This document shows positions 28,105-35,867 of a DNA stretch of 52,624 nucleotides, piece by piece; positions within the stretch are counted from its first letter, which is position 1, and each line of letters opens with the position of its first letter. Position numbers and translations under genes: made by a program. Source of the stretch: Nanoarchaeota archaeon (GTDB taxonomy: Archaea > EX4484-52 > LFW-46); NCBI GenBank assembly GCA_018897155.1, contig JAHILE010000024.1, positions 1-52,624 on the forward strand, read 5' to 3'. The notes under the pieces are model-generated. The model had not been told where the DNA came from. It saw only the letters and a list, made by a program, of their open reading frames with translations, and ran no database searches.

Positions 28105-28716
28105 TTACTTCACGGATTTAATGATTAAGCCATCACCGAATGTTGTCGGAGTTAAACTGCGGGGAAATACTTTCTTAAATCTTACATATATGCCGTTTGT
28201 TGTCGTTACTTTTATCTTGAATCCTTTGGAAATAAGCAATCTTTTTATCAATTCAAGGTTAAAATCCTTCACATGGCCCGAATAATCTGCTAATTTTATC
28301 CATTCATCTGTATCCGCACAATATGTTGGTAATTTACCAAACAATACTTTTATACGATTCTTGAAACACACAACATTTGGAATAGATAGTATAAATTCGC
28401 CATCTTTTTTAAGCACCCTATGGACCTCTTCCAAGAAAAAGTTAGTTCCGTACAGATGTTCTAAAACCTCTCCTGCAACCACACAATCCACGCTGTCGTT
28501 TTTTAACGGGATTTTTTTATTCAAATCGCTGATAATATCCGCATCTCCGGCAAGATTTAGTGTTTTAACTAGAAAGCCTTCGTCTCTCTCTCTCTCTCTC
28601 AATTTTGTTGGCACATATTCTTTGTTTGAATCACCCAAAATAAGAATCTCTTTTTTATCCTTAGATATTAATGACATTGTTATGTCCATCCGATCTAGAT
28701 AAAACTTATCAGTCAT
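28105..28716 (-). CDS. Class I methyltransferase with an (AG)9 dinucleotide tract
   Basis: The fold is seen in ILILGDSNKEYV, LAGDADIISDLN, VDCVVAGEVLEHLYG and HRVLKKDGEFILSIPNVV, close to archaeal glycan-locus methyltransferases. The start at 28716 follows GTGATTAA. At residues 40-45 the gene reads RERERD, encoded by a run of nine AG units. One slipped unit would shift the frame and stop the protein early. The gene stands alone, facing the DUF457-like gene. Confidence 0.75.
   Translation of the reverse strand: MTDKFYLDRMDITMSLISKDKKEILILGDSNKEYVPTKLRERERDEGFLVKTLNLAGDADIISDLNKKIPLKNDSVDCVVAGEVLEHLYGTNFFLEEVHRVLKKDGEFILSIPNVVCFKNRIKVLFGKLPTYCADTDEWIKLADYSGHVKDFNLELIKRLLISKGFKIKVTTTNGIYVRFKKVFPRSLTPTTFGDGLIIKSVK
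28583..28600 (-). repeat. Dinucleotide microsatellite (TC)9 inside a coding region
   Basis: On the plus strand the tract is nine uninterrupted TC units (AG on the coding strand). It encodes alternating Arg and Glu in a methyltransferase. Comparable uninterrupted tracts were not noticed elsewhere in the window. Confidence 0.85.
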
Positions 28717-28837
28717 TTAATCACAACTATTTTTAGCATGTTGATTTTATAAGACTATTCCACCTTGATAATTAGCAAATATCCCTCCATTAGGTACTAA
28801 TATAAAGATTTTAAATAAAATTATAATTGGCGATATA

Positions 28838-30103
28838 ATGAAAGTAGTTCTGATAAATCCTCCGCATCCTTATCTCACTGACCAGAAAAGAAACCAGCCT
28901 CTGGGAATAATGTACCTGGCAGCGGTGCTTGAAAAAGAGAATTATGACGTGGCTTTGGTTGACCTGTGCTATGTTGAAGAGACTGACTGGTTAAAAAAAA
29001 TTCCTGAAGCGGACGTCTACGGCATAAGCGCGACAACCATAGATTATCTTAGGTCTATAAATATTGCCAAAAAAATAAAAGAAGCCCGCAAATGCATAGT
29101 AGTGCTTGGTGGCGCTCATGCAACTGCAACGCCAAATACAATTGACACCATATTCGACAAAATAGTTATCGGCGAAGGAGAACTCGCTTTTCTGGATTTA
29201 TTGAATGATCATAAAAACAAAATCAATAAAAGAATATATCAAAGGGAACCGATAAGCAACCTGGACACGATTCCGTTCCCTGCAAGGCATCTTCTTCCTG
29301 AAGATTCAATAATCAGCTACAGCCTCGTAGAAAAAGGAAAGCCTGCAACATCCCTTATCACTTCAAGGGGCTGCTGCAATGCATGCTCGTTTTGCGCAAG
29401 CAAAACAATGTGGGGGCGAAAGGTAAGGTTCAGAAGCCCTGACAATGTTATCGAAGAATTAAAAAAGATAATTCAGGACTACAAAACATGCCACTTCAGG
29501 TTCCATGACGATACAATGACCCTGAACAAATCAAGACTCTTGGAATTGTGCAAAAAAATGGAGCCACTGAAAATACACTGGCGCGCGCATACCCGCGTAG
29601 ACTGCTCGGACATTGAAACGCTCACCGCAATGAAAAAGGCAGGCTGTGATGAAATAGGATATGGCATAGAATCTGCGTCGCAGGCTGTTCTTGACCTTAA
29701 CAAAAAAAATATAAAAGTAGAGCAGGCAAAACAGGCTGTAAAAACTGCCAAGGAAGTTGGCCTAAGAGTGAGATTATTCTTTATTGTCGGCCTGCCGGGC
29801 GAAACAAAGGACACATATAAAAAGAACATAGAATTCATTGATGCGGTCCAGCCTGACGGAGTGGATGTTTCTACATTAGTCCCTTTCCCGGGATGCGACA
29901 TATATAATAATCCGAAAGACTACGGAATAGAACTGTTAACAGAAGATTATGAAAGATTCGTGATGACTCTCGGATTGCGCCAGGGTGAGGAAGAAACCGA
30001 CTTCATTTACAAGCATCCAAATCTATCAAATGAAGAGCTAAAAGCGAGCAGAAAGGCTATGCTTGATTACATAGTTAAAAGAAATATGGCGCTGAATAAG
30101 TAA
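28838..30103 (+). CDS. B12-binding-domain radical SAM protein
   Basis: This is a compact member of the class: a cobalamin-type Rossmann domain (VVLINPPHPYLTDQ, LVDLCYVEE, VLGGAHATATP, IGEGELAFLDLL) and a radical SAM motif CCNACSFC (Cys179, Cys183, Cys186). IVGLPGETKDTY and LVPFPGCDIY follow. The GGAHAT pattern is that of BchE-like and lipid-modifying members. The DxHxxG motif is absent. Translation is supported by GGCGAT three bases ahead of the ATG. It is followed by a convergent GT2 gene. Confidence 0.85.
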   Translation: MKVVLINPPHPYLTDQKRNQPLGIMYLAAVLEKENYDVALVDLCYVEETDWLKKIPEADVYGISATTIDYLRSINIAKKIKEARKCIVVLGGAHATATPNTIDTIFDKIVIGEGELAFLDLLNDHKNKINKRIYQREPISNLDTIPFPARHLLPEDSIISYSLVEKGKPATSLITSRGCCNACSFCASKTMWGRKVRFRSPDNVIEELKKIIQDYKTCHFRFHDDTMTLNKSRLLELCKKMEPLKIHWRAHTRVDCSDIETLTAMKKAGCDEIGYGIESASQAVLDLNKKNIKVEQAKQAVKTAKEVGLRVRLFFIVGLPGETKDTYKKNIEFIDAVQPDGVDVSTLVPFPGCDIYNNPKDYGIELLTEDYERFVMTLGLRQGEEETDFIYKHPNLSNEELKASRKAMLDYIVKRNMALNK

Positions 30104-30156
30104 ATCAGGATTCAAATTCTATACTTGCCCGATTTCTATTAAATCCTCAGCCGCGC

Positions 30157-31044
30157 CTAAAGCAAAAGCTTTCCATACTTTACGCTGCCGTAAAGCCTTG
30201 TAAGCTTCACAGCAAAAACATAGCAGATGCCAAGAATAATAATAACTATTGCATGTATTGGCGTCTTGTTCTCAATTATCTTTACGCCCTGGGGGCTGGA
30301 CAGTTCTAGCTTATTTCCTTTCCATAATCCTGTCGCAGTCTTAAAATCAAGAAACGGATTCCTCAAAAATCCCCACCAAATGTCAAGCATTTCTTTTGTT
30401 CTTTTTGGATGATTCTTATAAAGAAGCGGATCATATTTGTGGACTTTGACACGGGAAATCGCATATTTTATTTTTCCTTTGAATGTCGCAGGAACCGGAT
30501 GCCTATGCTCATATCCAGTTCCTGTGATTCGTTTTATTTCGTATCCTGCATCAAGTATCTTGAACATCATGTCAGTATCATGCCGAAGCCCGGAGCCCAT
30601 CTCATTATAGGTTCCGTCAAACAAACCCATTTTTTTAACGATATCAGTCCTGTAAGTGCTGCTCGCGCCTTCAGAAAGCGTTGTGGTTTTTGTAACTGCA
30701 ATGTTATCGCCGGTAAATCCCGCCATCAGCAAACGAAGCCAGTTTTTTTCAGGAATGCAATCCGCATTCATCTCTACGAAAAACGGCGTATTGCATTTGT
30801 TTATCGCAATATTAATTGACTTCACATAACCTAGTCGGTAATCGGTTTTTATGTATTTTACAATCTCCTTGTCTTTTTTGGCATACTTCATAACGATTTC
30901 TCCCGTGCGATCTGTCGAGCAATCATCGATTACAAGTATCTGATATTTCTTTTTATCATAATCTTGATCCAAGCAAGCATCAAGGCAATTTGGCATGTTT
31001 TTCTCTTCATTGCGCGTAGTTATCAGTATAGTAACTTCCTTCAT
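30157..31044 (-). CDS. GT2 glycosyltransferase with a C-terminal membrane segment
   Basis: The core is ILITTRNEEKNMPNCLDACL, VIDDCSTDRTGEI, VEMNADCIPEKNWLRLL at the DxD position and ETTLSEGASST-like acceptor loops, with GSGLRHDTDMMFKI as the catalytic acidic segment. A hydrophobic stretch near the C-terminus (AIVIIILGICYVFAV) suggests a membrane anchor. It is the last gene of the GDP-sugar group on the minus strand, 11 bases after the GDP-fucose-synthase-like gene. It may transfer the sugar made by that group. Confidence 0.82.
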   Translation of the reverse strand: MKEVTILITTRNEEKNMPNCLDACLDQDYDKKKYQILVIDDCSTDRTGEIVMKYAKKDKEIVKYIKTDYRLGYVKSINIAINKCNTPFFVEMNADCIPEKNWLRLLMAGFTGDNIAVTKTTTLSEGASSTYRTDIVKKMGLFDGTYNEMGSGLRHDTDMMFKILDAGYEIKRITGTGYEHRHPVPATFKGKIKYAISRVKVHKYDPLLYKNHPKRTKEMLDIWWGFLRNPFLDFKTATGLWKGNKLELSSPQGVKIIENKTPIHAIVIIILGICYVFAVKLTRLYGSVKYGKLLL

Positions 31045-31054
31045 ATAGAATCCC

Positions 31055-31999
31055 TTACTTCATGTTCTTATAATACCATTCAATTGTCTTTTTTAACCCT
31101 TCGTTGAAATCAGTCTCTGCAGAAAAACCGAACTCTTTTTTTGCGCGCGAAACATCAAGATATCTTCTCGGCTGGCCGTCGGGCTTTGACGCATCCCATG
31201 TTATTTCGCCTTTGTATCCGACCAGACCCGCAATTTTGTGCGCAAGATCTTTTATCGTGATTTCTGTGCCTGAGCCGATATTCACTGGAGCCGAGCTGTT
31301 GTATTGCTCTGCTGCAAGCATTATCGCTTTCGCGCCGTCCTCAACATAAAGGAATTCCCGCGATGCATTTCCTGTGCCCCACAAAACAACGCTTTTTAGG
31401 CCGTTCTGCTTTGCTTCGAAAAACTTTCGAATCAATGCAGGAATGACGTGCGATGATTCCAGGTTGAAATCATCATTCGGTCCGTACATATTTACAAAAA
31501 GAAGATGTATGCCATTCATGCCGTATTGCGCATGATATGCCTCTGTCTGCACAAGCATCATTTTCTTTGCAAGCCCATATGGCGCGTTTGTTTCTTCGGG
31601 ATAGCCGTTCCAGAGGTCTTCTTCCTTAAAAGGCACTGGCGTGTATTTTGGATAGGAGCAGACAGTCCCTATGCCGACGAATTTCTTTGCGCCAAACACC
31701 CTGCACGCTTCAACCACATTGGTGTTCATTGTAATATTGTCATAATATATCAAGCCGGGATTTGCGCGCATGTGCCCTATTCCACCGCCGTGGGCTGCGA
31801 GGTGTATCACTATTTCGGGTTTTGCGTTTTTGAATAATTTTTCAACATCCTCGCGCGCGCGAAGATCGCATTCAGAGCCCCTTAGAAGGATTAGGCTTGC
31901 TTTTTTTGATTCCAGTAAAGGCACTAGGCTCTTTCCAAGAAAGCCGTGCGCTCCTGTAACCAGCACTTTTTTTCCATTCCAGAAATCTTTAGCGCTCAC
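31055..31999 (-). CDS. GDP-L-fucose synthase-like SDR (possible colitose synthase)
   Basis: The NAD(P)-binding turn is VTGAHGFLGKSL. GTVCSYPKYTPVPFKEEDLW carries the Ser/Cys of the GDP-fucose synthase active site, and YGLAKK has the catalytic Tyr and Lys. VNMYGPNDDF and SSHVIPALIRKF complete the family pattern. These enzymes epimerise and reduce GDP-4-keto-6-deoxymannose, and the related ColC acts on the 3-deoxy form. The start chosen is a GTG whose first bases overlap the stop of the preceding gene (GTGA), with GAGG six bases upstream. A longer frame begins at 32020. The H-type DegT enzyme next door makes a GDP-colitose-like product possible. Confidence 0.82.
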   Translation of the reverse strand: MSAKDFWNGKKVLVTGAHGFLGKSLVPLLESKKASLILLRGSECDLRAREDVEKLFKNAKPEIVIHLAAHGGGIGHMRANPGLIYYDNITMNTNVVEACRVFGAKKFVGIGTVCSYPKYTPVPFKEEDLWNGYPEETNAPYGLAKKMMLVQTEAYHAQYGMNGIHLLFVNMYGPNDDFNLESSHVIPALIRKFFEAKQNGLKSVVLWGTGNASREFLYVEDGAKAIMLAAEQYNSSAPVNIGSGTEITIKDLAHKIAGLVGYKGEITWDASKPDGQPRRYLDVSRAKKEFGFSAETDFNEGLKKTIEWYYKNMK

Positions 32000-33207
32000 A
32001 GTAAAACCTCGGAAAAACATTTTGCCATATACTCCAAATCATCCTCTGAAAGATACTGATGGCACCCGATATAAAATGCATTTTCCCCAAGATATTCTGC
32101 ATTCGGAAGCTTTCCTTTATAATCATTTTTAAGATGCGCAAAAGCAGGTTGCTGTGTTGGGATGCATCCGAAAAGCGGCCGCGTCTCAACCCCGAGCTTC
32201 TCAAGATTTTCACGAAGCTTTTTGCGGGAAATAATCCCGGGTTTTTTTATAACCAGAGGATATGCAAGATAGCTTACATCTAAAGAGTGTTTGGGAAGCT
32301 GAATGATTCCCGAATGCTTCGCAAGCAAATCATTAAGATGCTTAACATTCTCATTCCTTTTTTTGATTATCTGCTCAACTTTTTTCAGCTGTTCAAGTGC
32401 TATGGCTGCCTGAAACTCCATTGTCTTAAAATTATAACCTATGACTTCGTGGGTAAATCTCGGGTCCAGATCTTCTTCGCCTTTGAAGCTTTTGGGGCAT
32501 ATGCCTTCACTTCTTGTGCATCTGAAACAATCGCATGCTCTTCCGTTTGCCTTTATTTTCGTCACCATCCTGCGTATTTCTGGATCATCAGTAACCAGCG
32601 CACCCATTTCACCGGCCTGAACATTATGCGCGATATAGAATGAAAAATCAGACAACAAAGACATATTCCCGGCGCGCTTACCGCGATACACTGTTCCAAG
32701 CGCCTGGGCAGAATCCTCAAAAACAACAGAGCCTCCCTTTTTTGAAAGAGCATTTATTTTTTCCATATCGCAGGCATAGCCCATTAGGTGCACCGGAAGA
32801 ATTACTGATGTTTTTTGGGCGTTATCGCCAAATTCAAGATATTCTTTAATCCGATCCGGAGTTATCACAAATGTCTCGGGATCCACATCAACATACACAG
32901 GAGAAAACCCTGAAAGCGCTATTGAGCTGCTTGTTGATATATAGGTCACAGGCGTTGTAATTATGTTGGTGTTCTCTTTTACAATGCCAAGATATTTTAA
33001 TGCAGTAAGCCCGGCAATAAGCGCGCTTGTTCCCGAGTTAAGCGCAACCGCATATTTCGTGCCGATATAAGATGAGAAATTTTTTTCAAAATCGCGGACT
33101 TTAGCACCCTCAGTAATCCTTCCGGAATCAAGCACTGCATTTATTGCCTCGCGCTCCTCTGCGCCAATTTTCAGGTCCCCGACCTGTATTGTCTTGTGCT
33201 TAATCAT
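31996..33207 (-). CDS. DegT/DnrJ/EryC1-fold sugar enzyme with His in place of the PLP lysine
   Basis: The fold is that of PLP-dependent nucleotide-sugar aminotransferases (LNSGTSALIAGL, FEDSAQALG). At the lysine position the sequence is SFYIAHNVQAGEMG, with His194 where an aminotransferase has Lys. A missing lysine is the mark of 3-dehydratases such as GDP-4-keto-6-deoxymannose 3-dehydratase (ColD) and E1. A cysteine-rich loop follows (ACDCFRCTRSEGICPKS, Cys225, 227, 230, 237). It sits where E1 holds its 2Fe-2S ligands but lacks the fourth, upstream cysteine (Ala167 there). It lies between gmd and the GDP-fucose-synthase-like gene, so a GDP-linked 4-keto sugar is the likely substrate. Confidence 0.8.
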   Translation of the reverse strand: MIKHKTIQVGDLKIGAEEREAINAVLDSGRITEGAKVRDFEKNFSSYIGTKYAVALNSGTSALIAGLTALKYLGIVKENTNIITTPVTYISTSSSIALSGFSPVYVDVDPETFVITPDRIKEYLEFGDNAQKTSVILPVHLMGYACDMEKINALSKKGGSVVFEDSAQALGTVYRGKRAGNMSLLSDFSFYIAHNVQAGEMGALVTDDPEIRRMVTKIKANGRACDCFRCTRSEGICPKSFKGEEDLDPRFTHEVIGYNFKTMEFQAAIALEQLKKVEQIIKKRNENVKHLNDLLAKHSGIIQLPKHSLDVSYLAYPLVIKKPGIISRKKLRENLEKLGVETRPLFGCIPTQQPAFAHLKNDYKGKLPNAEYLGENAFYIGCHQYLSEDDLEYMAKCFSEVLL

Positions 33208-33232
33208 AGCAATTCACGATTTGCGCGCTCAG

Positions 33233-34276
33233 TTAATCTGTTCCCCACCAGCGATTGGGAAATTTTCTTTTCAGGATTTCATCGCCTTCTCCTATCGGCT
33301 TTTGCCCCGCAGCCCGCATATCCGCGTCAACCATGATTTTTACGAGGTCATTAAACGCTATTTTAGGCGACCAGTTTAGCGCTTTTTTCGCTTTAGATGT
33401 ATCTGCCCGCAGGCGCTCTACTTCTGTAGGGCGATAATATCTGGAATCTATAGAAACGTGCTTTTCGTAATCCATGCCGGCATATTTGAATGCCGCTTCA
33501 ACAAAATTCCTCACGCTGTGAGTCTCTCCTGTTCCAAGAACAAAATTATCAGGATTTTTCTCCTGAAGAATTGCCCACATACCTTCCACATACTCGGGAG
33601 CATATCCCCAATCCCTCTCAGCATCCAGGTTTCCAAGATAAAGCTTATCCTGCTTTTTTGCAATTATTGCGGCTATTGCGCGCGTTATTTTCCTTGTTAC
33701 AAATGTCTCGCCGCGCCTGGGACTTTCGTGATTGAAAAGTATCCCGTTTGAAGCGAACATCTTATATCCGTCGCGATAATTAACCGCCATCCAGTATGCA
33801 TAAACTTTTGCCGCTGCATACGGACTCCTTGGCATAAATGATGTTGTTTCGCTTTGCGGCGGCGGGGACGCCCCAAACATTTCACTTGATGATGCCTGAT
33901 AGTATTTTATGGGATTGCCGCTTCTTCGTATTGCTTCAAGTATGCGCGTTGTGCCTAAAGCAGTTATGTTCCCTGTGTATTCCGGGATGTCAAAACTTAC
34001 GCGCACATGGCTCTGCGCCCCCAAATGATAGACTTCATCAGGCTTTACATTATATATCAGATTTGATACTTGTTCCGTATCCGCAAGATCCCCATAGTGC
34101 ATAAATAGCCGTGTCTTAGGATCGTGAATATCCGAATAAATGTGGTCAACCCGTATAGTATTGAACGTGCTTGCCCTGCGTATTATCCCGTGCACAACAT
34201 ATCCTTTGCTCAAAAGAAGCTCTGCAAGATAAGATCCGTCCTGTCCGGTTATTCCGGTTATTAATGCCGTTTTCAT
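33233..34276 (-). CDS. gmd: GDP-mannose 4,6-dehydratase
   Basis: The sequence follows the family closely: [17 protein letters not shown] at the NADP-binding turn, [29 protein letters not shown] with the catalytic Ser/Glu, [10 protein letters not shown] with Tyr and Lys, [39 protein letters not shown] and the C-terminal [11 protein letters not shown]. It converts GDP-mannose into GDP-4-keto-6-deoxymannose, the branch point for GDP-fucose, rhamnose, perosamine and colitose. It is followed on the minus strand by the DegT-fold enzyme and the SDR that would carry the product further. Confidence 0.95.
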   Translation of the reverse strand: MKTALITGITGQDGSYLAELLLSKGYVVHGIIRRASTFNTIRVDHIYSDIHDPKTRLFMHYGDLADTEQVSNLIYNVKPDEVYHLGAQSHVRVSFDIPEYTGNITALGTTRILEAIRRSGNPIKYYQASSSEMFGASPPPQSETTSFMPRSPYAAAKVYAYWMAVNYRDGYKMFASNGILFNHESPRRGETFVTRKITRAIAAIIAKKQDKLYLGNLDAERDWGYAPEYVEGMWAILQEKNPDNFVLGTGETHSVRNFVEAAFKYAGMDYEKHVSIDSRYYRPTEVERLRADTSKAKKALNWSPKIAFNDLVKIMVDADMRAAGQKPIGEGDEILKRKFPNRWWGTD

Positions 34277-34279
34277 AAT

Positions 34280-34780
34280 TTATACCCTCCTCCCTAAAAT
34301 ATCACCAATACCGATCTCAGCAAGATATTTTCTAAGATATTCCACCATCTTGCTACTTCCCTCTTCTTGCTGCAGTTTTTTAACTCTTTCCAGCGCGTCA
34401 AGAAGCCCGTTAATATCATACAGCACAACTGCCTTTCCTTTTTTGTCAAGCGCTGCTGCAAGGTCGCATTGATGGTCGTTTACATGCTCTCCAAACTTCT
34501 TGTATCGCGGAACAATAATCAGGGGTTTTTTGAATTGCATTGCAGTCAATATGCAGCCAGCTCCTGCATGCGTTATAACTATATCGGCGGTTCTATTCAA
34601 TTCAAGAATGTGCTCAAAGCTTTCAAACCTGAATCCTGCGCAGTTTTTCGGCTCATATTTCGTATTGCCTATCTGCACAGTAACAGGTTCATTAATCAGC
34701 CCCTGACCTACAAGACTATCCACAGCCATGATAAGCCGCTCAAATCCCTGTGTATGAGTTCCAACAGTTACAAATATCAT
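34280..34780 (-). CDS. Alg13-like glycosyltransferase catalytic subunit (GT28 C-terminal type)
   Basis: It starts MIFVTVGTHTQGFERLI and has FEHILELNRTADIVITHAGAGCILTAM and KPLIIVPRYKKFGEHVNDHQ. This is the nucleotide-sugar-binding half of a GT-B enzyme, as in Alg13, PssE and EpsF-type proteins, about 165 residues long. It needs a membrane partner of the Alg14/PssD type, which is the gene directly upstream on the same strand. Together they would add the second sugar to a lipid-linked monosaccharide. Confidence 0.88.
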   Translation of the reverse strand: MIFVTVGTHTQGFERLIMAVDSLVGQGLINEPVTVQIGNTKYEPKNCAGFRFESFEHILELNRTADIVITHAGAGCILTAMQFKKPLIIVPRYKKFGEHVNDHQCDLAAALDKKGKAVVLYDINGLLDALERVKKLQQEEGSSKMVEYLRKYLAEIGIGDILGRRV

Positions 34781-34820
34781 AAAAACATCTCCCTCTCTAG
34801 CTCATTCAATTAAATTAAAA

Positions 34821-35261
34821 CTAAAATACAGCGCCCCAGTATTTTGCCTTTTTTCCATAATGCGAAAGCATCTCTTCCCATTGGACAAGGAATAGATCAG
34901 CTATCGGATATATTAGTTTTCCCGAAAGCGATGGCTTATTTACCCTGCAAAAGCTTTCTACAAATACCACTCGTTTGCCCATAAGTTTTGCAAAATAACA
35001 TGCAGGAATTGCAACTCCCGCGCCCGTTGTAACAATCATGGCAGGATTTTCTTTTTTCAAAATAGAATATGACTGGAAAATTGTTTTAATGAAGAGCAGC
35101 GGATTGCGTCTTGGATCTTCGACAAAATAAGCGTTTTCCAGGTTTTTTGAATCTTCGCGCAAAAATGTGATGAAAAAAGTCTTATGCGTTTTAAAAGCAG
35201 CCATTATTTGCTGAATTTCTGTAAGATGGCCTCCTGCGGAACATGCAAGACAAATTTTCAT
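34821..35261 (-). CDS. Alg14-like glycosyltransferase membrane/acceptor subunit
   Basis: It has the Alg14/PssD pattern: KICLACSAGGHLTEI at the N-terminus, IVTTGAGVAIPACYFAKLMGK, VFVESFCRVNKPSLSGK and a closing FLVQWEEM ... YWGAVF. It provides the acceptor half and membrane contact for the Alg13-like protein encoded downstream. A frame reaches to 35276, but the ATG at 35261 lies six bases after GGTGAT and matches the family start. This is the first gene of the minus-strand GDP-sugar group. A multi-hairpin repeat lies upstream. Confidence 0.88.
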   Translation of the reverse strand: MKICLACSAGGHLTEIQQIMAAFKTHKTFFITFLREDSKNLENAYFVEDPRRNPLLFIKTIFQSYSILKKENPAMIVTTGAGVAIPACYFAKLMGKRVVFVESFCRVNKPSLSGKLIYPIADLFLVQWEEMLSHYGKKAKYWGAVF

Positions 35262-35301
35262 TTTTGAATCACCCACAACCTACAAAAATGAAATCCTTTC
35301 G

Positions 35302-35426
35302 CAAGCTTTGCTTGTTTTGGGATTTAATATTCCCAAAAGCTTGAAAAGCCATAGGCTTTTCAGGACTCTAGACTTTTCGGCATTCTGCCGAAAAAGCTTC
35401 GAATTCGCAGCAGCGAACGAGATGAT
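35302..35426 (+). repeat. Dispersed multi-hairpin repeat, longest copy B
   Basis: Five small hairpins follow one another: CAAGC/GCTTG (35302-35314), TTTTGGGA/TCCCAAAA (35315-35338), GAAAAGCC/GGCTTTTC over ATA (35343-35361), TTTTCGGCA/TGCCGAAAA over TTC (35374-35394) and TTCGC/GCGAA over AGCA (35404-35417). The end box CGAGATGAT is at 35418-35426. The copies at 13.9, 16.6 and 17.3 kb are built from subsets of the same parts. Confidence 0.75.
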
Positions 35427-35461
35427 TTTCATATAATATCTTTTTGTTTAAAATATATAAG

Positions 35462-35662
35462 CGCTGGGAGTGAGATTTTCAGTTTCTTTCTCTTTTGTAA
35501 AAGAGAAAGACAAATCTGGGTAGAAAGAGAAAACCGCCGACCTCGACTTCGTCGAGGGCGAAATAAGGATTTAGTTCTCCATTCAGCCAGAAACATTTGA
35601 ACTCACGAGGGCAGAACCCACTAGCTTAGCAGGCTAGCGCCATACCACTAGGCGATCCCAGC
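35462..35662 (-). tRNA. tRNA-Ser (anticodon GCU) interrupted by a T-loop intron
   Basis: The 5' exon is 35662-35596 and the 3' exon 35475-35462. The acceptor stem GCTGGGA/TCCCAGC pairs fully, the D stem is GCC/GGC, and the anticodon stem CTAGC/GCTAG encloses the loop CTGCTAA (anticodon GCT). A variable arm with GGG/CCC marks a class II serine tRNA. The T stem is GTGAG/CTCAC and the discriminator is G. CCA is not encoded. The mature tRNA has 81 bases before CCA. The T-loop TTCAAAT is split after its sixth base (between positions 59 and 60) by 120 bases. The perfect stems on both sides rule out a decayed gene. Confidence 0.95.
35476..35595 (-). other. Archaeal tRNA intron (120 bases) with a canonical bulge-helix-bulge
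   Basis: On the minus strand the T stem GTGAG/CTCAC is followed by a 4-bp central helix TTCA/TGAA, two 3-base bulges (AAT and AAT) and an intron helix GTTTC/GAAAC. That is the full hBHBh layout cut by the archaeal splicing endonuclease. Cutting after the second bulge base on each side restores TTCAAA plus T, a normal T-loop. Inside the intron are an 11-bp stem (35485-35495 with 35500-35510) and a 7-bp stem CCTCGAC/GTCGAGG over TTC (35541-35557). No reading frame is seen in the intron. Confidence 0.92.
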
Positions 35663-35867
35663 ACGTTAGATAAACTAATTTTGAAAACCAATAAAATTTA
35701 AGCTTTTCAACAGTTATTCAAAATCAGATAATACGGAAGTAATAACCATTAAAAATGTAAAGTATTTAAGCTTTAAATGACATTTAAGTAGTATAGTTTT
35801 GTGGTGTTTAAAATCATGCCGCTAATGCGGCAAGCTTTTTAACCCAGAGAAAAGGAGATGGTTAAAA

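Noticed and set aside
35461-35662. Reading the interrupted tRNA as a decayed tRNA gene or as an integration site
   Set aside because: All stems pair perfectly and the joints form a canonical bulge-helix-bulge, so a functional spliced tRNA explains it better.
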